Origin: Pseudomonadota bacterium | GTDB lineage: Bacteria; Pseudomonadota; Alphaproteobacteria; Rhizobiales; Hyphomicrobiaceae | NCBI GenBank assembly: GCA_023412745.1 | Contig: JAEZBZ010000302.1 | Span: 1 to 30,046 of the forward strand | Reading direction: 5' to 3' | DNA length: 30,046 bases | In this document: one piece after another, positions 8,370-15,714 of the stretch | Numbering within the stretch: the first letter of the stretch is position 1 | Layout: every line of letters begins with the position of its first letter | Notes under the pieces: model-generated | Database searches by the model: none | Told to the model about the DNA's origin: nothing | Seen by the model: only the letters and a program-made list of their open reading frames with translations | Position numbers and translations under genes: made by a program

Positions 8370-8402
8370 TTGGTATGCCTAAAACATGATCTTGCATACC
8401 AA
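8370..8402. promoter_or_regulatory. inverted repeat, candidate GntR operator
   Basis: TTGGTATGC (8370-8378) and GCATACCAA (8394-8402) are perfect inverted repeats 15 bases apart, centred 24 bases from each other, in the 140-base region between the divergent aminotransferase and tctC genes. TTGGTAT/ATACCAA half-sites resemble operators of FadR/FCD-type GntR regulators, one of which is encoded at 11616-12296. A weak plus-strand promoter, TTGCAT (8392-8397), 17 bases, TAGGCT (8415-8420), overlaps the right arm, a layout expected for repression of tctC. Confidence 0.6.
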
Positions 8403-8473
8403 TAAAGCTGTGTCTAGGCTGACCGTCGTGTTGAAGGAGAGGATCTTTGGCAGTGCCGAGGAGGAAAGAACGA

Positions 8474-9469
8474 ATGACATCATCGCCAAACACGCGCCGT
8501 CACGTCTTGAAGGGTGCCGCTCTGTTTTCGCTGACGGCCGCAGCCGCGCTCATCGCGCCGCATGCTGCCGGCGCGCAGACCTTCCCGTCAGAGCCGATCA
8601 CGCTGGTCGTCAACTGGCCGGCAGGTGGCGGCATGGACCGCGCAGGCCGCCTGGTTGCCGAATATGCCAAGAAGCGGGTCAACGTTCCGATCACTGTCAT
8701 CAACGTTGATGGCGCCGGTGGCTCGACGGGCGTTCGCCATGTCGCGGATGCAAAGCCGGATGGCTATACGGTCGGCATTCTGGGCGCCAGCATCGTCGCC
8801 AGCCAGTACGTCAATGCCAATGCCAACGCGATCGAAGACGTCGATTACCTGGCGTTTTTCGGCCCCGATCCAGCAGCCCTGGAAGTGCGTGCCGACACCG
8901 GCATCACCTCGGTCAAGGAATTCATCGAGAAAGCCAAGGCCGGCAGCATCAAAAACGGCAACGACGCACCTGGCGGCGTTTCGCACATCGCAGCAGCACT
9001 GTTGGAATCAAAGCTCGGCGTGAAGCTGTCCAAGATTCCTTACAAGGGTTACGCCCCCACCGTCGCTGCGATCACATCGGGTGAAGTGAACTCGGCGACC
9101 CTGCCCGTGCACCAGTTCGTCGATCAGCATAAGGCTGGCACCGTCAAGATCCTGGCAGTCATGGCTGATGAACGTCATTTCATGACGCCCGACGTTCCCA
9201 CCTTCAAGGAACTTGGATTCCCGGTGATCGCCGGTGACTGGCGCGTTATGTTCGCCCCGAAGGGCGTGCCTGCAGACCGCAAGGCTATCCTGGAAAAACT
9301 GTTCGTGGACACCATGAGCGATCCGGAATTCCAGGAAGCTGCCAAGAAACAAGGCTTTGTGATCACCCCGAAGAACGGCGCGGCAACACTGGAGTTCATC
9401 AAGGGTGCGGATAAGGATCTGTATCCAATTCTGGATGAAGCCGGACTCGTCAAAGTCCGTAAGAAGTAA
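8474..9469 (+). CDS. tripartite tricarboxylate transporter substrate-binding protein (TctC/Bug family)
   Basis: 331-residue periplasmic solute receptor. The signal peptide contains twin arginines (RRHVLKG, residues 8-14) before a hydrophobic stretch ending HAAGAQ, so export may be by Tat. The mature part shows Bug-family features: an early PITLVVNWPAGGG, GGSTG, a KPDGYTVG turn and IPYKGYAP. The start is the ATG at 8474, with GAGGAGG at 8458-8464; an in-frame TTG at 8447 would extend it without a ribosome site. TctC proteins bind carboxylates such as citrate, tricarballylate or aromatic acids. It heads the tctCBA-gntR operon. Confidence 0.93.
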   Translation: MTSSPNTRRHVLKGAALFSLTAAAALIAPHAAGAQTFPSEPITLVVNWPAGGGMDRAGRLVAEYAKKRVNVPITVINVDGAGGSTGVRHVADAKPDGYTVGILGASIVASQYVNANANAIEDVDYLAFFGPDPAALEVRADTGITSVKEFIEKAKAGSIKNGNDAPGGVSHIAAALLESKLGVKLSKIPYKGYAPTVAAITSGEVNSATLPVHQFVDQHKAGTVKILAVMADERHFMTPDVPTFKELGFPVIAGDWRVMFAPKGVPADRKAILEKLFVDTMSDPEFQEAAKKQGFVITPKNGAATLEFIKGADKDLYPILDEAGLVKVRKK

Positions 9470-9499
9470 GCTGAAACAACGATACCTCAGACCAATGAG

Positions 9500-9529
9500 G
9501 CGGAGGCGCGGACAAACCGTGGCCTCCGC
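9500..9529 (+). other. intercistronic hairpin between tctC and tctB
   Basis: GCGGAGGC (9500-9507) pairs perfectly with GCCTCCGC (9522-9529) around a 14-base loop in the 81-base gap after tctC. Such hairpins commonly protect or partly terminate the abundant binding-protein message, giving excess receptor over membrane subunits; that role is inferred here. Confidence 0.55.
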
Positions 9530-9550
9530 TTCGCCACAGCGGGAGTTCAC

Positions 9551-10069
9551 ATGGATCAGCCCGAAGCCGAACACGATCCCAAAACCGACCCGCGCAATCG
9601 GCTCGCCGTAGGGGCTTTCATGGGACTTTGGGCTGTTGCCGGTTGGTATTCGCAGCTCACCAACGCGCAGATCGTCGCCGGCGACTTCGGCACCGACCCC
9701 GGTCCGGGCCTGCTGCCCCGGCTGGTTCTCACGATGCTAACCGGCGGCAGCCTCATTCTTGTGGCCGCTGGCTTTTATGGCCTCGGCCAACTCCGCGCAC
9801 CGCCAATCGCGTGGGGACGTCTCGCGCGCCAAAGCATTATGCCACTGCTGCTGGCGGCAAGCCTTCTCGCCTACATTCCACTGGTCCACACGATCGGATT
9901 TATCGCCGCCACAATCGCCTTTGCCGCTGGCTGGATGACGCTCGTCGGCAGAACCGAGTTGCGAGCTAATCCGCGCCGCGAACTCCTTCTGATCGCGCTT
10001 GGCACGCTGATTGGGGTGGGCCTCATCTACTTCGTCTTCATCTACTGGATCAGCGTCCCGCTGCGCTGA
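9551..10069 (+). CDS. tripartite tricarboxylate transporter small membrane subunit (TctB)
   Basis: 172-residue inner-membrane protein with four predicted transmembrane helices (near residues 18-36, 52-76, 95-130 and 145-165). The first loop contains DFGTDPGPGLLPR, characteristic of TctB, where a GP-x-FP/LP segment follows helix one. The start ATG at 9551 follows GGGAG. TctB is the small fixed partner of TctA in secondary, cation-coupled uptake of carboxylates. It lies between tctC and tctA in the standard order. Confidence 0.9.
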   Translation: MDQPEAEHDPKTDPRNRLAVGAFMGLWAVAGWYSQLTNAQIVAGDFGTDPGPGLLPRLVLTMLTGGSLILVAAGFYGLGQLRAPPIAWGRLARQSIMPLLLAASLLAYIPLVHTIGFIAATIAFAAGWMTLVGRTELRANPRRELLLIALGTLIGVGLIYFVFIYWISVPLR

Positions 10070-10101
10070 TGGATCGGCAGCAATACCGATAAAGGACCGC
10101 A

Positions 10102-11619
10102 ATGTATTCTGACTTTGCCATGCAGATGTGGGGCGTCATAACCGACCCGCATCTCCTCATGCTCAGCGTCCTCGGCGTGCTGCTCGGCATCGTTTTCGGC
10201 TGCCTGCCGGGCATCAGCTCGACCATGGCCATGGCGATCCTGCTACCGGTAACGTACGCGCTGACGCCGGAAGGCGCGATGGTGTTCCTCATGGCCGTGT
10301 TCGCCGCAACGGTGTATGGCGGCTCCATTTCAGCCATCATGATCAATATTCCGGGCACCCCAGGGGCGATCGTCACGCAGCTCGACGGCTACCCGATGGC
10401 GCGAAACGGCAAGGCCGGCGAGGCCATGTTCTATTCGCTATATTCTTCAACGATAGGCGGCTTCATCGGCCTAGCGGTGCTGATGCTGGTAGCACCGCTT
10501 GTGGCGAAGGCGGCCATGCAATTCCGCAGCCCCGAATTCGCAATGGCCACCGTGCTTGGCCTGACCATGCTCGCCTACTCGACGCCCGGATCGACTTTCC
10601 GAGGCATCCTGAGCGGCTGCATCGGATTGCTATGCGGCATGGTCGGTTTTGACTCTCTGACTGACGTTCCGCGCTTTTCATATGGCTCCGGCGCGCTTCT
10701 CAATGGCGTCGAACTCGTGCCGGTCACCATCGGTCTATTCGGCTTGGCCGAGGTGATGCGCAATATCGACGGCGTCTCCGCTGTAAAGCGCGTATCAACG
10801 AGTTTTGGCCGGTTGTGGCCATCGCGCGAAGATATCCGCAAGGTCACACCGTCAATCCTGCGCGGTTCCGCCATTGGAATCGGTGTCGGCGCCATTCCCG
10901 CCGCGGGCTCGGCCATCGCGGTGGCCGTGTCCTATGCGCAGGAGCAGCGGTTGTCGAAACGCTCCGAGGAATTCGGCACCGGCGTGCCGGAAGGCATTAC
11001 AGGCCCGGAGGCGGCAAACAACGCCTGTATCGGCGGCGCGCTGATTCCAATGATGACGCTCGGCATTCCAGGCGACACCATGACCGCGGTTCTGATGGGC
11101 GCACTGCTGATCCATGGCCTGCGACCAGGACCAATGCTGTTTGAAGAGCACACCGGCTTCGTTGCCGCGATTTACGTAGCGCTATTCATTGGAACGGTGC
11201 TGACGTTTGTGTTCGGCATGGTGCTGATGCGGCAGTTCGTGCGCTTGCTGCAGGCGCCGAGTCACATCCTGCTGGTGCTGATCACTTTGCTCTGCATCAT
11301 CGGCGCTTACGCGATGCGCAACAACATGACCGACGTTTACGTCATGATCGCGTTCGGCGTTATCGGCTACATTATGTCCGCCTTGCATATTCCGGTGGCA
11401 CCACTTGCGTTCGGATTGATCCTCGGGCCGCTGCTGGAAGAGAACTTGCGCCGTTCGCTGATCGTCAGCGATGGCAGCTGGATGATCTTCGTGGAACGAC
11501 CCGTCGCGTGCACAATGCTCTTGCTATCCGTGCTGGCCCTTTCGTATCCAATGTTTGCCCCGGCGCTTCGCAGGATGTGGCCGCGGCGTCTCACAAACCC
11601 AGATCAGTCGGCCACATGA
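10102..11619 (+). CDS. tripartite tricarboxylate transporter large membrane subunit (TctA)
   Basis: 505-residue inner-membrane transporter subunit with about 11-12 hydrophobic segments. Hallmarks of TctA are visible: GIVFGCLPGISSTMAMAIL near residues 30-50, YGGSISAIMINIPGTPGA at about 73-90, followed by LDGYPMARNGKAGEA, and the mid-protein repeat AGSAIAV...GVPEGITGPEAANNA with GIPGDTMTAVLMGAL. The ATG at 10102 follows AAAGGA by five bases. It forms the translocation path with TctB and receives substrate from TctC. The stop overlaps the start of the GntR gene as ATGA. Confidence 0.94.
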   Translation: MYSDFAMQMWGVITDPHLLMLSVLGVLLGIVFGCLPGISSTMAMAILLPVTYALTPEGAMVFLMAVFAATVYGGSISAIMINIPGTPGAIVTQLDGYPMARNGKAGEAMFYSLYSSTIGGFIGLAVLMLVAPLVAKAAMQFRSPEFAMATVLGLTMLAYSTPGSTFRGILSGCIGLLCGMVGFDSLTDVPRFSYGSGALLNGVELVPVTIGLFGLAEVMRNIDGVSAVKRVSTSFGRLWPSREDIRKVTPSILRGSAIGIGVGAIPAAGSAIAVAVSYAQEQRLSKRSEEFGTGVPEGITGPEAANNACIGGALIPMMTLGIPGDTMTAVLMGALLIHGLRPGPMLFEEHTGFVAAIYVALFIGTVLTFVFGMVLMRQFVRLLQAPSHILLVLITLLCIIGAYAMRNNMTDVYVMIAFGVIGYIMSALHIPVAPLAFGLILGPLLEENLRRSLIVSDGSWMIFVERPVACTMLLLSVLALSYPMFAPALRRMWPRRLTNPDQSAT

Positions 11620-12296
11620 CGTCGGTTGCAACAGCTTCACATGCGCGCGACGTCGCGCACCGGTTGGAACAGGAAATCCTGCGGGGTCGCCGCTTGCCCG
11701 GGGACCGCCTGGACGAGCGTTCGCTGGCCGAGCATTTTGGGGTGTCGCGCACGCCGGTGCGCGAGGCTCTGCAGTGGCTGTCGGCCAACGGACTGGTGAC
11801 TCTGCGTGGTCGCCGGGGCGCCAGTGTCGCCGAATTGTCTGTTCCCGACCTGCTCGATGCTTTCTACGTCATCGCGGAGCTGGAAGGCATGGCGGCGCGA
11901 CAGGCGGCGCGACGCATCCGTCCGGAGCATCGCAGTCGGCTGGAAGAGAGCCATCGTGCCTGCATCGCCAAGGTCGAGGCCAAGGATCATGAAGGCTTCT
12001 ACGAGGAAAACCTGCACTTCCATGACATCATCATGGAAAGCTGTCAGAACCGCGTGCTGCAGGATCAGATCCGCGCGGTCCGCGCGTTGACGGGACCGTA
12101 TCGTCTTTACGTAACCTTCCAGCCCGGCCGGATGGAATCTTCCATTCCCGAGCACGAGACGATCATGGACGCCATCTTCAGCGGACGCGGGGAAGACGCC
12201 TGTAACCTGATGCGCCATCACGTCAATCTTCTGGGTGAAGGGCTGAGCGACCTGCTGCATATGCTGTCGGCAATGCGCAACAAGCAAACGGGCTGA
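11616..12296 (+). CDS. GntR family transcriptional regulator, FCD (FadR-like) subfamily
   Basis: 226-residue DNA-binding regulator. The N-terminal winged helix spans about residues 8-72, with the recognition segment SLAEHFGVSRTPVREAL. The C-terminal all-helical FCD domain (about 80-210) has the usual metal/ligand-binding acid and histidine residues, seen in ENLHFHD, PEHETIMDAI and MRHHV. The ATG at 11616 overlaps the tctA stop; the open frame continues upstream but without family similarity. Position and class suggest it senses the transported carboxylate or a pathway intermediate and controls both divergent operons, probably through the inverted repeat at 8370-8402. Confidence 0.92.
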   Translation: MTSVATASHARDVAHRLEQEILRGRRLPGDRLDERSLAEHFGVSRTPVREALQWLSANGLVTLRGRRGASVAELSVPDLLDAFYVIAELEGMAARQAARRIRPEHRSRLEESHRACIAKVEAKDHEGFYEENLHFHDIIMESCQNRVLQDQIRAVRALTGPYRLYVTFQPGRMESSIPEHETIMDAIFSGRGEDACNLMRHHVNLLGEGLSDLLHMLSAMRNKQTG

Positions 12297-12307
12297 CGCT
12301 GGGTCAT

Positions 12308-12344
12308 AGCTTTAGGGCCGACGGCCTGCACTGCCCTAAACGCT
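12308..12344 (+). terminator. hairpin after the tctCBA-gntR operon
   Basis: TTTAGGGC (12311-12318) pairs with GCCCTAAA (12333-12340), and AGC/GCT extends the stem past one bulged base; the loop is 14 bases. No T tract follows, so factor-independent termination is uncertain. The remainder of 12345-12455 holds nothing recognisable beyond the next ribosome site. Confidence 0.4.
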
Positions 12345-12455
12345 GATCAGAACACGGGTCCGGCGCAATCCATCCCGCAAATCCGCCCAGCACCACACTG
12401 CTGCCCTTGGGTCGAATCACACTCCAGGCGCATTGCGCTGATGAAGGAGCCCCCG

Positions 12456-13241
12456 ATGCGCTGGTTCATCGTTCTTTTGTCATGTCTGCTGACCGTTCCC
12501 GCTCTGGCCGCTGAGATTGAAGAGCGACCAGAACTTGTCGAGCTTTTGCAGAACGCCGGCGTGACAGGCGTCGCCGCGATGCTCGACCCGAAATCAGGCA
12601 CCATTGTCGTGTCCGATCGCGCATTGGCGGCAAAACAGTCGTTGCCAGCATCGACGTTCAAAGTACCCGCCGCGCTGATCGCACTGGATACCGGCGCGGT
12701 GAAGGATCCTCAGGGCGACGTGTTCAAGCAGGACTGGCCGCCATCATTCATAAAAGCCTGCAACGCCGACCAAACTCTAGCCACCGCGCTCGTGCGCTCG
12801 TGCGTGCCTGTCTTCGCCAAGATCGGCCGCATGATCGGCGATGAAAAGCTGGCGGACGCGCTCAAGGCATTCGAATATGGAAACGCCCAACCCACCGGCA
12901 GCTATCCCTACTGGCTCGAAGGCGACCTGCGCATTTCACCGCTGGAACAGATAGCATTCATCGACAGGCTGCGGCGCCAGGATCTGCCCGTCGCCCAATC
13001 GTCAATGAATGCGGTAACGGAAATCATCGAAATCGATCGCACCGACACTTACGTGCTGAGGGGAAAGACCGGCTGGGCGGGCTCGAAGAATCCGGACACG
13101 GGCTGGTTCGTCGGCTGGGCCGAAAAGGGCGATGACGTTCGCGTTTTCGCAGTCAATATCGACCTGAAGGACGTTGCCGACGCGCCAAAGCGGCTTGCGA
13201 TCGCCAAGCAGATGCTCGACGGGGCCGGCATAATACCGTGA
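12456..13241 (+). CDS. class D (OXA-type) beta-lactamase
   Basis: 261-residue periplasmic serine beta-lactamase. A signal peptide (MRWFIVLLSCLLTVPALA) precedes the mature domain. All class D motifs are present: STFK with the nucleophile Ser66 and the lysine expected to be carboxylated, Lys69; SCV (115-117); YGN (141-143); KTG (204-206), followed by GWFVGWAE; and YWLEGDLRISPLEQ after YGN. The ATG at 12456 follows AAGGAG (12443-12448); a further in-frame ATG at 12441 overlaps that site and is unlikely. It stands alone, with no regulator next to it and no sign of an integron or insertion sequence, so it looks like a resident chromosomal gene. Its spectrum cannot be read from the sequence. Confidence 0.93.
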   Translation: MRWFIVLLSCLLTVPALAAEIEERPELVELLQNAGVTGVAAMLDPKSGTIVVSDRALAAKQSLPASTFKVPAALIALDTGAVKDPQGDVFKQDWPPSFIKACNADQTLATALVRSCVPVFAKIGRMIGDEKLADALKAFEYGNAQPTGSYPYWLEGDLRISPLEQIAFIDRLRRQDLPVAQSSMNAVTEIIEIDRTDTYVLRGKTGWAGSKNPDTGWFVGWAEKGDDVRVFAVNIDLKDVADAPKRLAIAKQMLDGAGIIP

Positions 13242-13243
13242 TC

Positions 13244-13265
13244 GCGGGCTCTAAAAATCGCCCGC
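13244..13265. terminator. short hairpin between convergent genes
   Basis: GCGGGC (13244-13249) pairs with GCCCGC (13260-13265) around an A-rich 10-base loop, in the 38-base gap between the beta-lactamase and helicase stops. A short bidirectional terminator is plausible. Confidence 0.4.
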
Positions 13266-13279
13266 TGATCAGCATCACA

Positions 13280-15526
13280 TCACGTCTCGGACGAAGCCGG
13301 ACGGGGACGACTGTTGCGTTTCTGGGCATACTTGCTGTGACGTCCGACGGCGGGAGAGGAATCGGCACGGTCGCGCTGCGGGCGATCGCGATTGGGACGA
13401 TCACGATCCGAACGACCGCCGCCGCGATACTCCTTGCCACCGCTGCCGCCTTTGCGATGCGGACGCGGGCCACTCTCCTTGCCACCACCGCCGGCACGAT
13501 CCCGCCACGATTTTTTCGGGCGTTCGTGAGACGCTGACCTGTCGGCCGATGCGCCGCGCTCCGACGATGATGTGCGTTCGCCGTCCGGGCCGCGCTCCGA
13601 GCGAGGTTTCCAATCCGGCCGTGGCGACCGTTCGGACCGTGAAGACCTTTCCGGCCGTGACGACCAGTCTTTCGCAGGACGGTCGCGGTCGCGTCGCCTG
13701 GGTTCAGCCTCGTCGTCACGACGCTCGCCCGCATCCGCTGCAGGCGCGGCGGCCGGCGCGGCAATGCCATCGAGCGCAGCGGCAACCGCCGCATCGTCGG
13801 CCGAGCCATGCGGCGCGACGCGCGTGATGTGGCCCTGCTTGTCCTTGTTGGTGCGGACCGCATCGGCAAAACTGTCAGCCTGATCCGCCACAATCTGAAA
13901 ACGCGTGTCGCGATCGAAGATCTTGATCGAGCCGATTTCGGACTTGGTCAGGCCGCCAGCCTTGCAGATCAGTGGCAGCAACCAGCGCGGATCGGCGTTG
14001 CGGTCACGACCGATATTGAGGCGGAACCAGACCATGTCGCGATCGTCCTGGCGCGGCGGGCGCGGGCTACGCGGCGCACGCTGCTCATCCCGGTCGCGCA
14101 TTGGCCCACGATCGCGATCACGATCCGGGCGGCGCGTATCGCCGTCGCGACTTTCCCAGCGGCGGCCTTCATAGGGGCGTCCATCCCGCGGGCGTTCGCT
14201 GCGCGGCGGCGGACCGCGGTCCGGCATCAGCTCTTCCGGCGCCGGCAGCCCGGCGCGATGCATGCGCACCAGCGCCAGCGCGATCTCCTCAGCCGTGCGG
14301 CCGCCCTGCAGCGTCTGCAGCAACGGCTGTTCGTCCTCGGTCACGGGATCGGTGAAGATGCTCTCGGCGAGAAAACGCTCCTGATCGCGGGCGCGGATTT
14401 CGTCAGCGGTCGGCGCGGGCGCCCACGTCACCTTGAGACGCGCGGCGTTCAGGAGACCATCGGCCTTGCGGCGACGATTGAACGGCACGATCAGGATGCA
14501 CAAGCCCTTCTTGCCGGCGCGGCCGGTGCGGCCAGACCGGTGCAGCAAGGTCTCATGGCTATTGGGAAGGTCTGCGTGGATCACCAGTGACAGATCCGGC
14601 AAATCGAGACCACGGGCAGCAACGTCAGTCGCCACCAGCACGCGGGCGCGGCCATCGCGCAACGCCTGCAGCGCCCGCGAGCGCTCGTCCTGGGTCAGCT
14701 CGCCCGACAATGCAACGGCGGAGAATCCGCGCTCCACAAGCCGGGAATGCATGCGCTTCACAGCTTCACGGGTGGCACAGAACACGATAGTCGCCCGCGC
14801 CTCGTTGAAGCGCAGCACGTTGACGACGGCGTTCTCGATATCCCTCGGCGCGACGCGAATGGCGCGATACTCGATATCGGCGTGCTGTTCGTTCCGGCGC
14901 AGCGTCTCGATGCGGACCGCTTCGCGCTGATAGCGCGTGGCCATCGCCTCGATCTCGCGCGGCATGGTGGCCGAGAACAGCAGCGTGCGGCGTGTCTCGG
15001 GCGTGGCGTCGAGAATAAACTCCAGATCCTCGCGGAAACCGAGGTCGAGCATCTCGTCGGCCTCATCCAGCACAATGACCTTGAGCTGCGACAAGTCGAG
15101 GCGGTTGCGTTCCAGATGGTCGCGCAGACGTCCGGGCGTGCCGACCACGATGTGCGCGCCATAGTTCAGTTGCCGGGCTTCGGCGCGGGCATCCATGCCG
15201 CCGACGCAGGTGATCACCCGCGCGCCGGTCTCGGCATACAGCCAATCCAATTCGCGATGCACCTGCATCGCCAGCTCACGAGTTGGTGCCACAATCAGAG
15301 CCATCGGCGCGCCGGCCTGTTCGAGGCGCTCGGCATCGCCCAGCAGCGTCGTGACCATGGCAAGGCCAAACGCCACCGTCTTGCCAGAGCCGGTCTGCGC
15401 CGACACCAGCAGGTCTCGCTCGGCCGCCTCCGCTTCCAGAACGGCAAGCTGGACGGCGGTCGGAACTGAGTAATCGCGGGCGGCAAGCGCACGCGCGAGC
15501 GCCGGATGAGTCGACGGGAATGTCAT
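13280..15526 (-). CDS. DEAD-box ATP-dependent RNA helicase with DbpA domain and long charged tail (DeaD/CsdA-like)
   Basis: 748-residue RNA helicase. The two RecA-like domains fill about residues 1-375: motif I AQTGSGKT (43-50), PTRELA, TPGRL, DEAD in VLDEADEMLDLGF, SAT, ATDVAARGLD and HRSGRTGRAG. An Arg/Asp-rich linker (about 430-497) leads to a DbpA-type RNA-binding fold (about 498-565, beginning MVWFRLNIGR). The last 160 residues are low-complexity, rich in Arg, Ser, Asp, Gly and Pro, probably disordered and RNA-binding. The ATG at 15526 is chosen because similarity starts there; the open frame runs 23 codons further upstream. DeaD-type helicases act in ribosome assembly, mRNA decay and cold adaptation. 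The leader contains a hairpin. Confidence 0.93.
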   Translation of the reverse strand: MTFPSTHPALARALAARDYSVPTAVQLAVLEAEAAERDLLVSAQTGSGKTVAFGLAMVTTLLGDAERLEQAGAPMALIVAPTRELAMQVHRELDWLYAETGARVITCVGGMDARAEARQLNYGAHIVVGTPGRLRDHLERNRLDLSQLKVIVLDEADEMLDLGFREDLEFILDATPETRRTLLFSATMPREIEAMATRYQREAVRIETLRRNEQHADIEYRAIRVAPRDIENAVVNVLRFNEARATIVFCATREAVKRMHSRLVERGFSAVALSGELTQDERSRALQALRDGRARVLVATDVAARGLDLPDLSLVIHADLPNSHETLLHRSGRTGRAGKKGLCILIVPFNRRRKADGLLNAARLKVTWAPAPTADEIRARDQERFLAESIFTDPVTEDEQPLLQTLQGGRTAEEIALALVRMHRAGLPAPEELMPDRGPPPRSERPRDGRPYEGRRWESRDGDTRRPDRDRDRGPMRDRDEQRAPRSPRPPRQDDRDMVWFRLNIGRDRNADPRWLLPLICKAGGLTKSEIGSIKIFDRDTRFQIVADQADSFADAVRTNKDKQGHITRVAPHGSADDAAVAAALDGIAAPAAAPAADAGERRDDEAEPRRRDRDRPAKDWSSRPERSSRSERSPRPDWKPRSERGPDGERTSSSERGASADRSASHERPKKSWRDRAGGGGKESGPRPHRKGGSGGKEYRGGGRSDRDRPNRDRPQRDRADSSPAVGRHSKYAQKRNSRPRPASSET

Positions 15527-15548
15527 AGTCAGGATGTGTCTCGGGTCT

Positions 15549-15590
15549 GCGCGCCGCTTTCCGCTCCAACAGTGGAGGTGCAAGGCGCGC
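15549..15590 (-). promoter_or_regulatory. structured 5' leader of the DeaD-like helicase gene
   Basis: An outer 7-bp stem (GCGCGCC 15549-15555 with GGCGCGC 15584-15590) encloses an inner stem CTCCA (15564-15568)/TGGAG (15573-15577) with a 4-base loop. It ends 22 bases upstream of the ATG, close to the ribosome-binding region. A smaller stem, GCCAGT/ACTGGC, lies at 15637-15652. This could control translation with temperature; that is inference. Confidence 0.4.
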
Positions 15591-15694
15591 TGCAAAACTA
15601 TCGGTCGCGGTTGCTTATAGAGTTTCGCCGCTCACCGCCAGTGCGAACTGGCCGGCGTAGTTATTTGACGCGGGTCGCGTGTCCGAAAGCCCTC

Positions 15695-15714
15695 GCCCCG
15701 GCATTCCCCGGGGC
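15695..15714 (-). terminator. hairpin directly after the FGE stop
   Basis: GCCCCGG (15695-15701) pairs with CCGGGGC (15708-15714) around six bases. It begins one base past the TAG stop of the broken FGE gene on the minus strand. There is no T tract. It separates FGE from the downstream helicase gene. Confidence 0.45.

Noticed and set aside
13280..13800. Repeat array in the region of Arg/Asp/Ser codons
   Set aside because: The repetition reflects the low-complexity helicase tail, with irregular spacing and no conserved spacer structure, so it is not a CRISPR or tandem repeat array.
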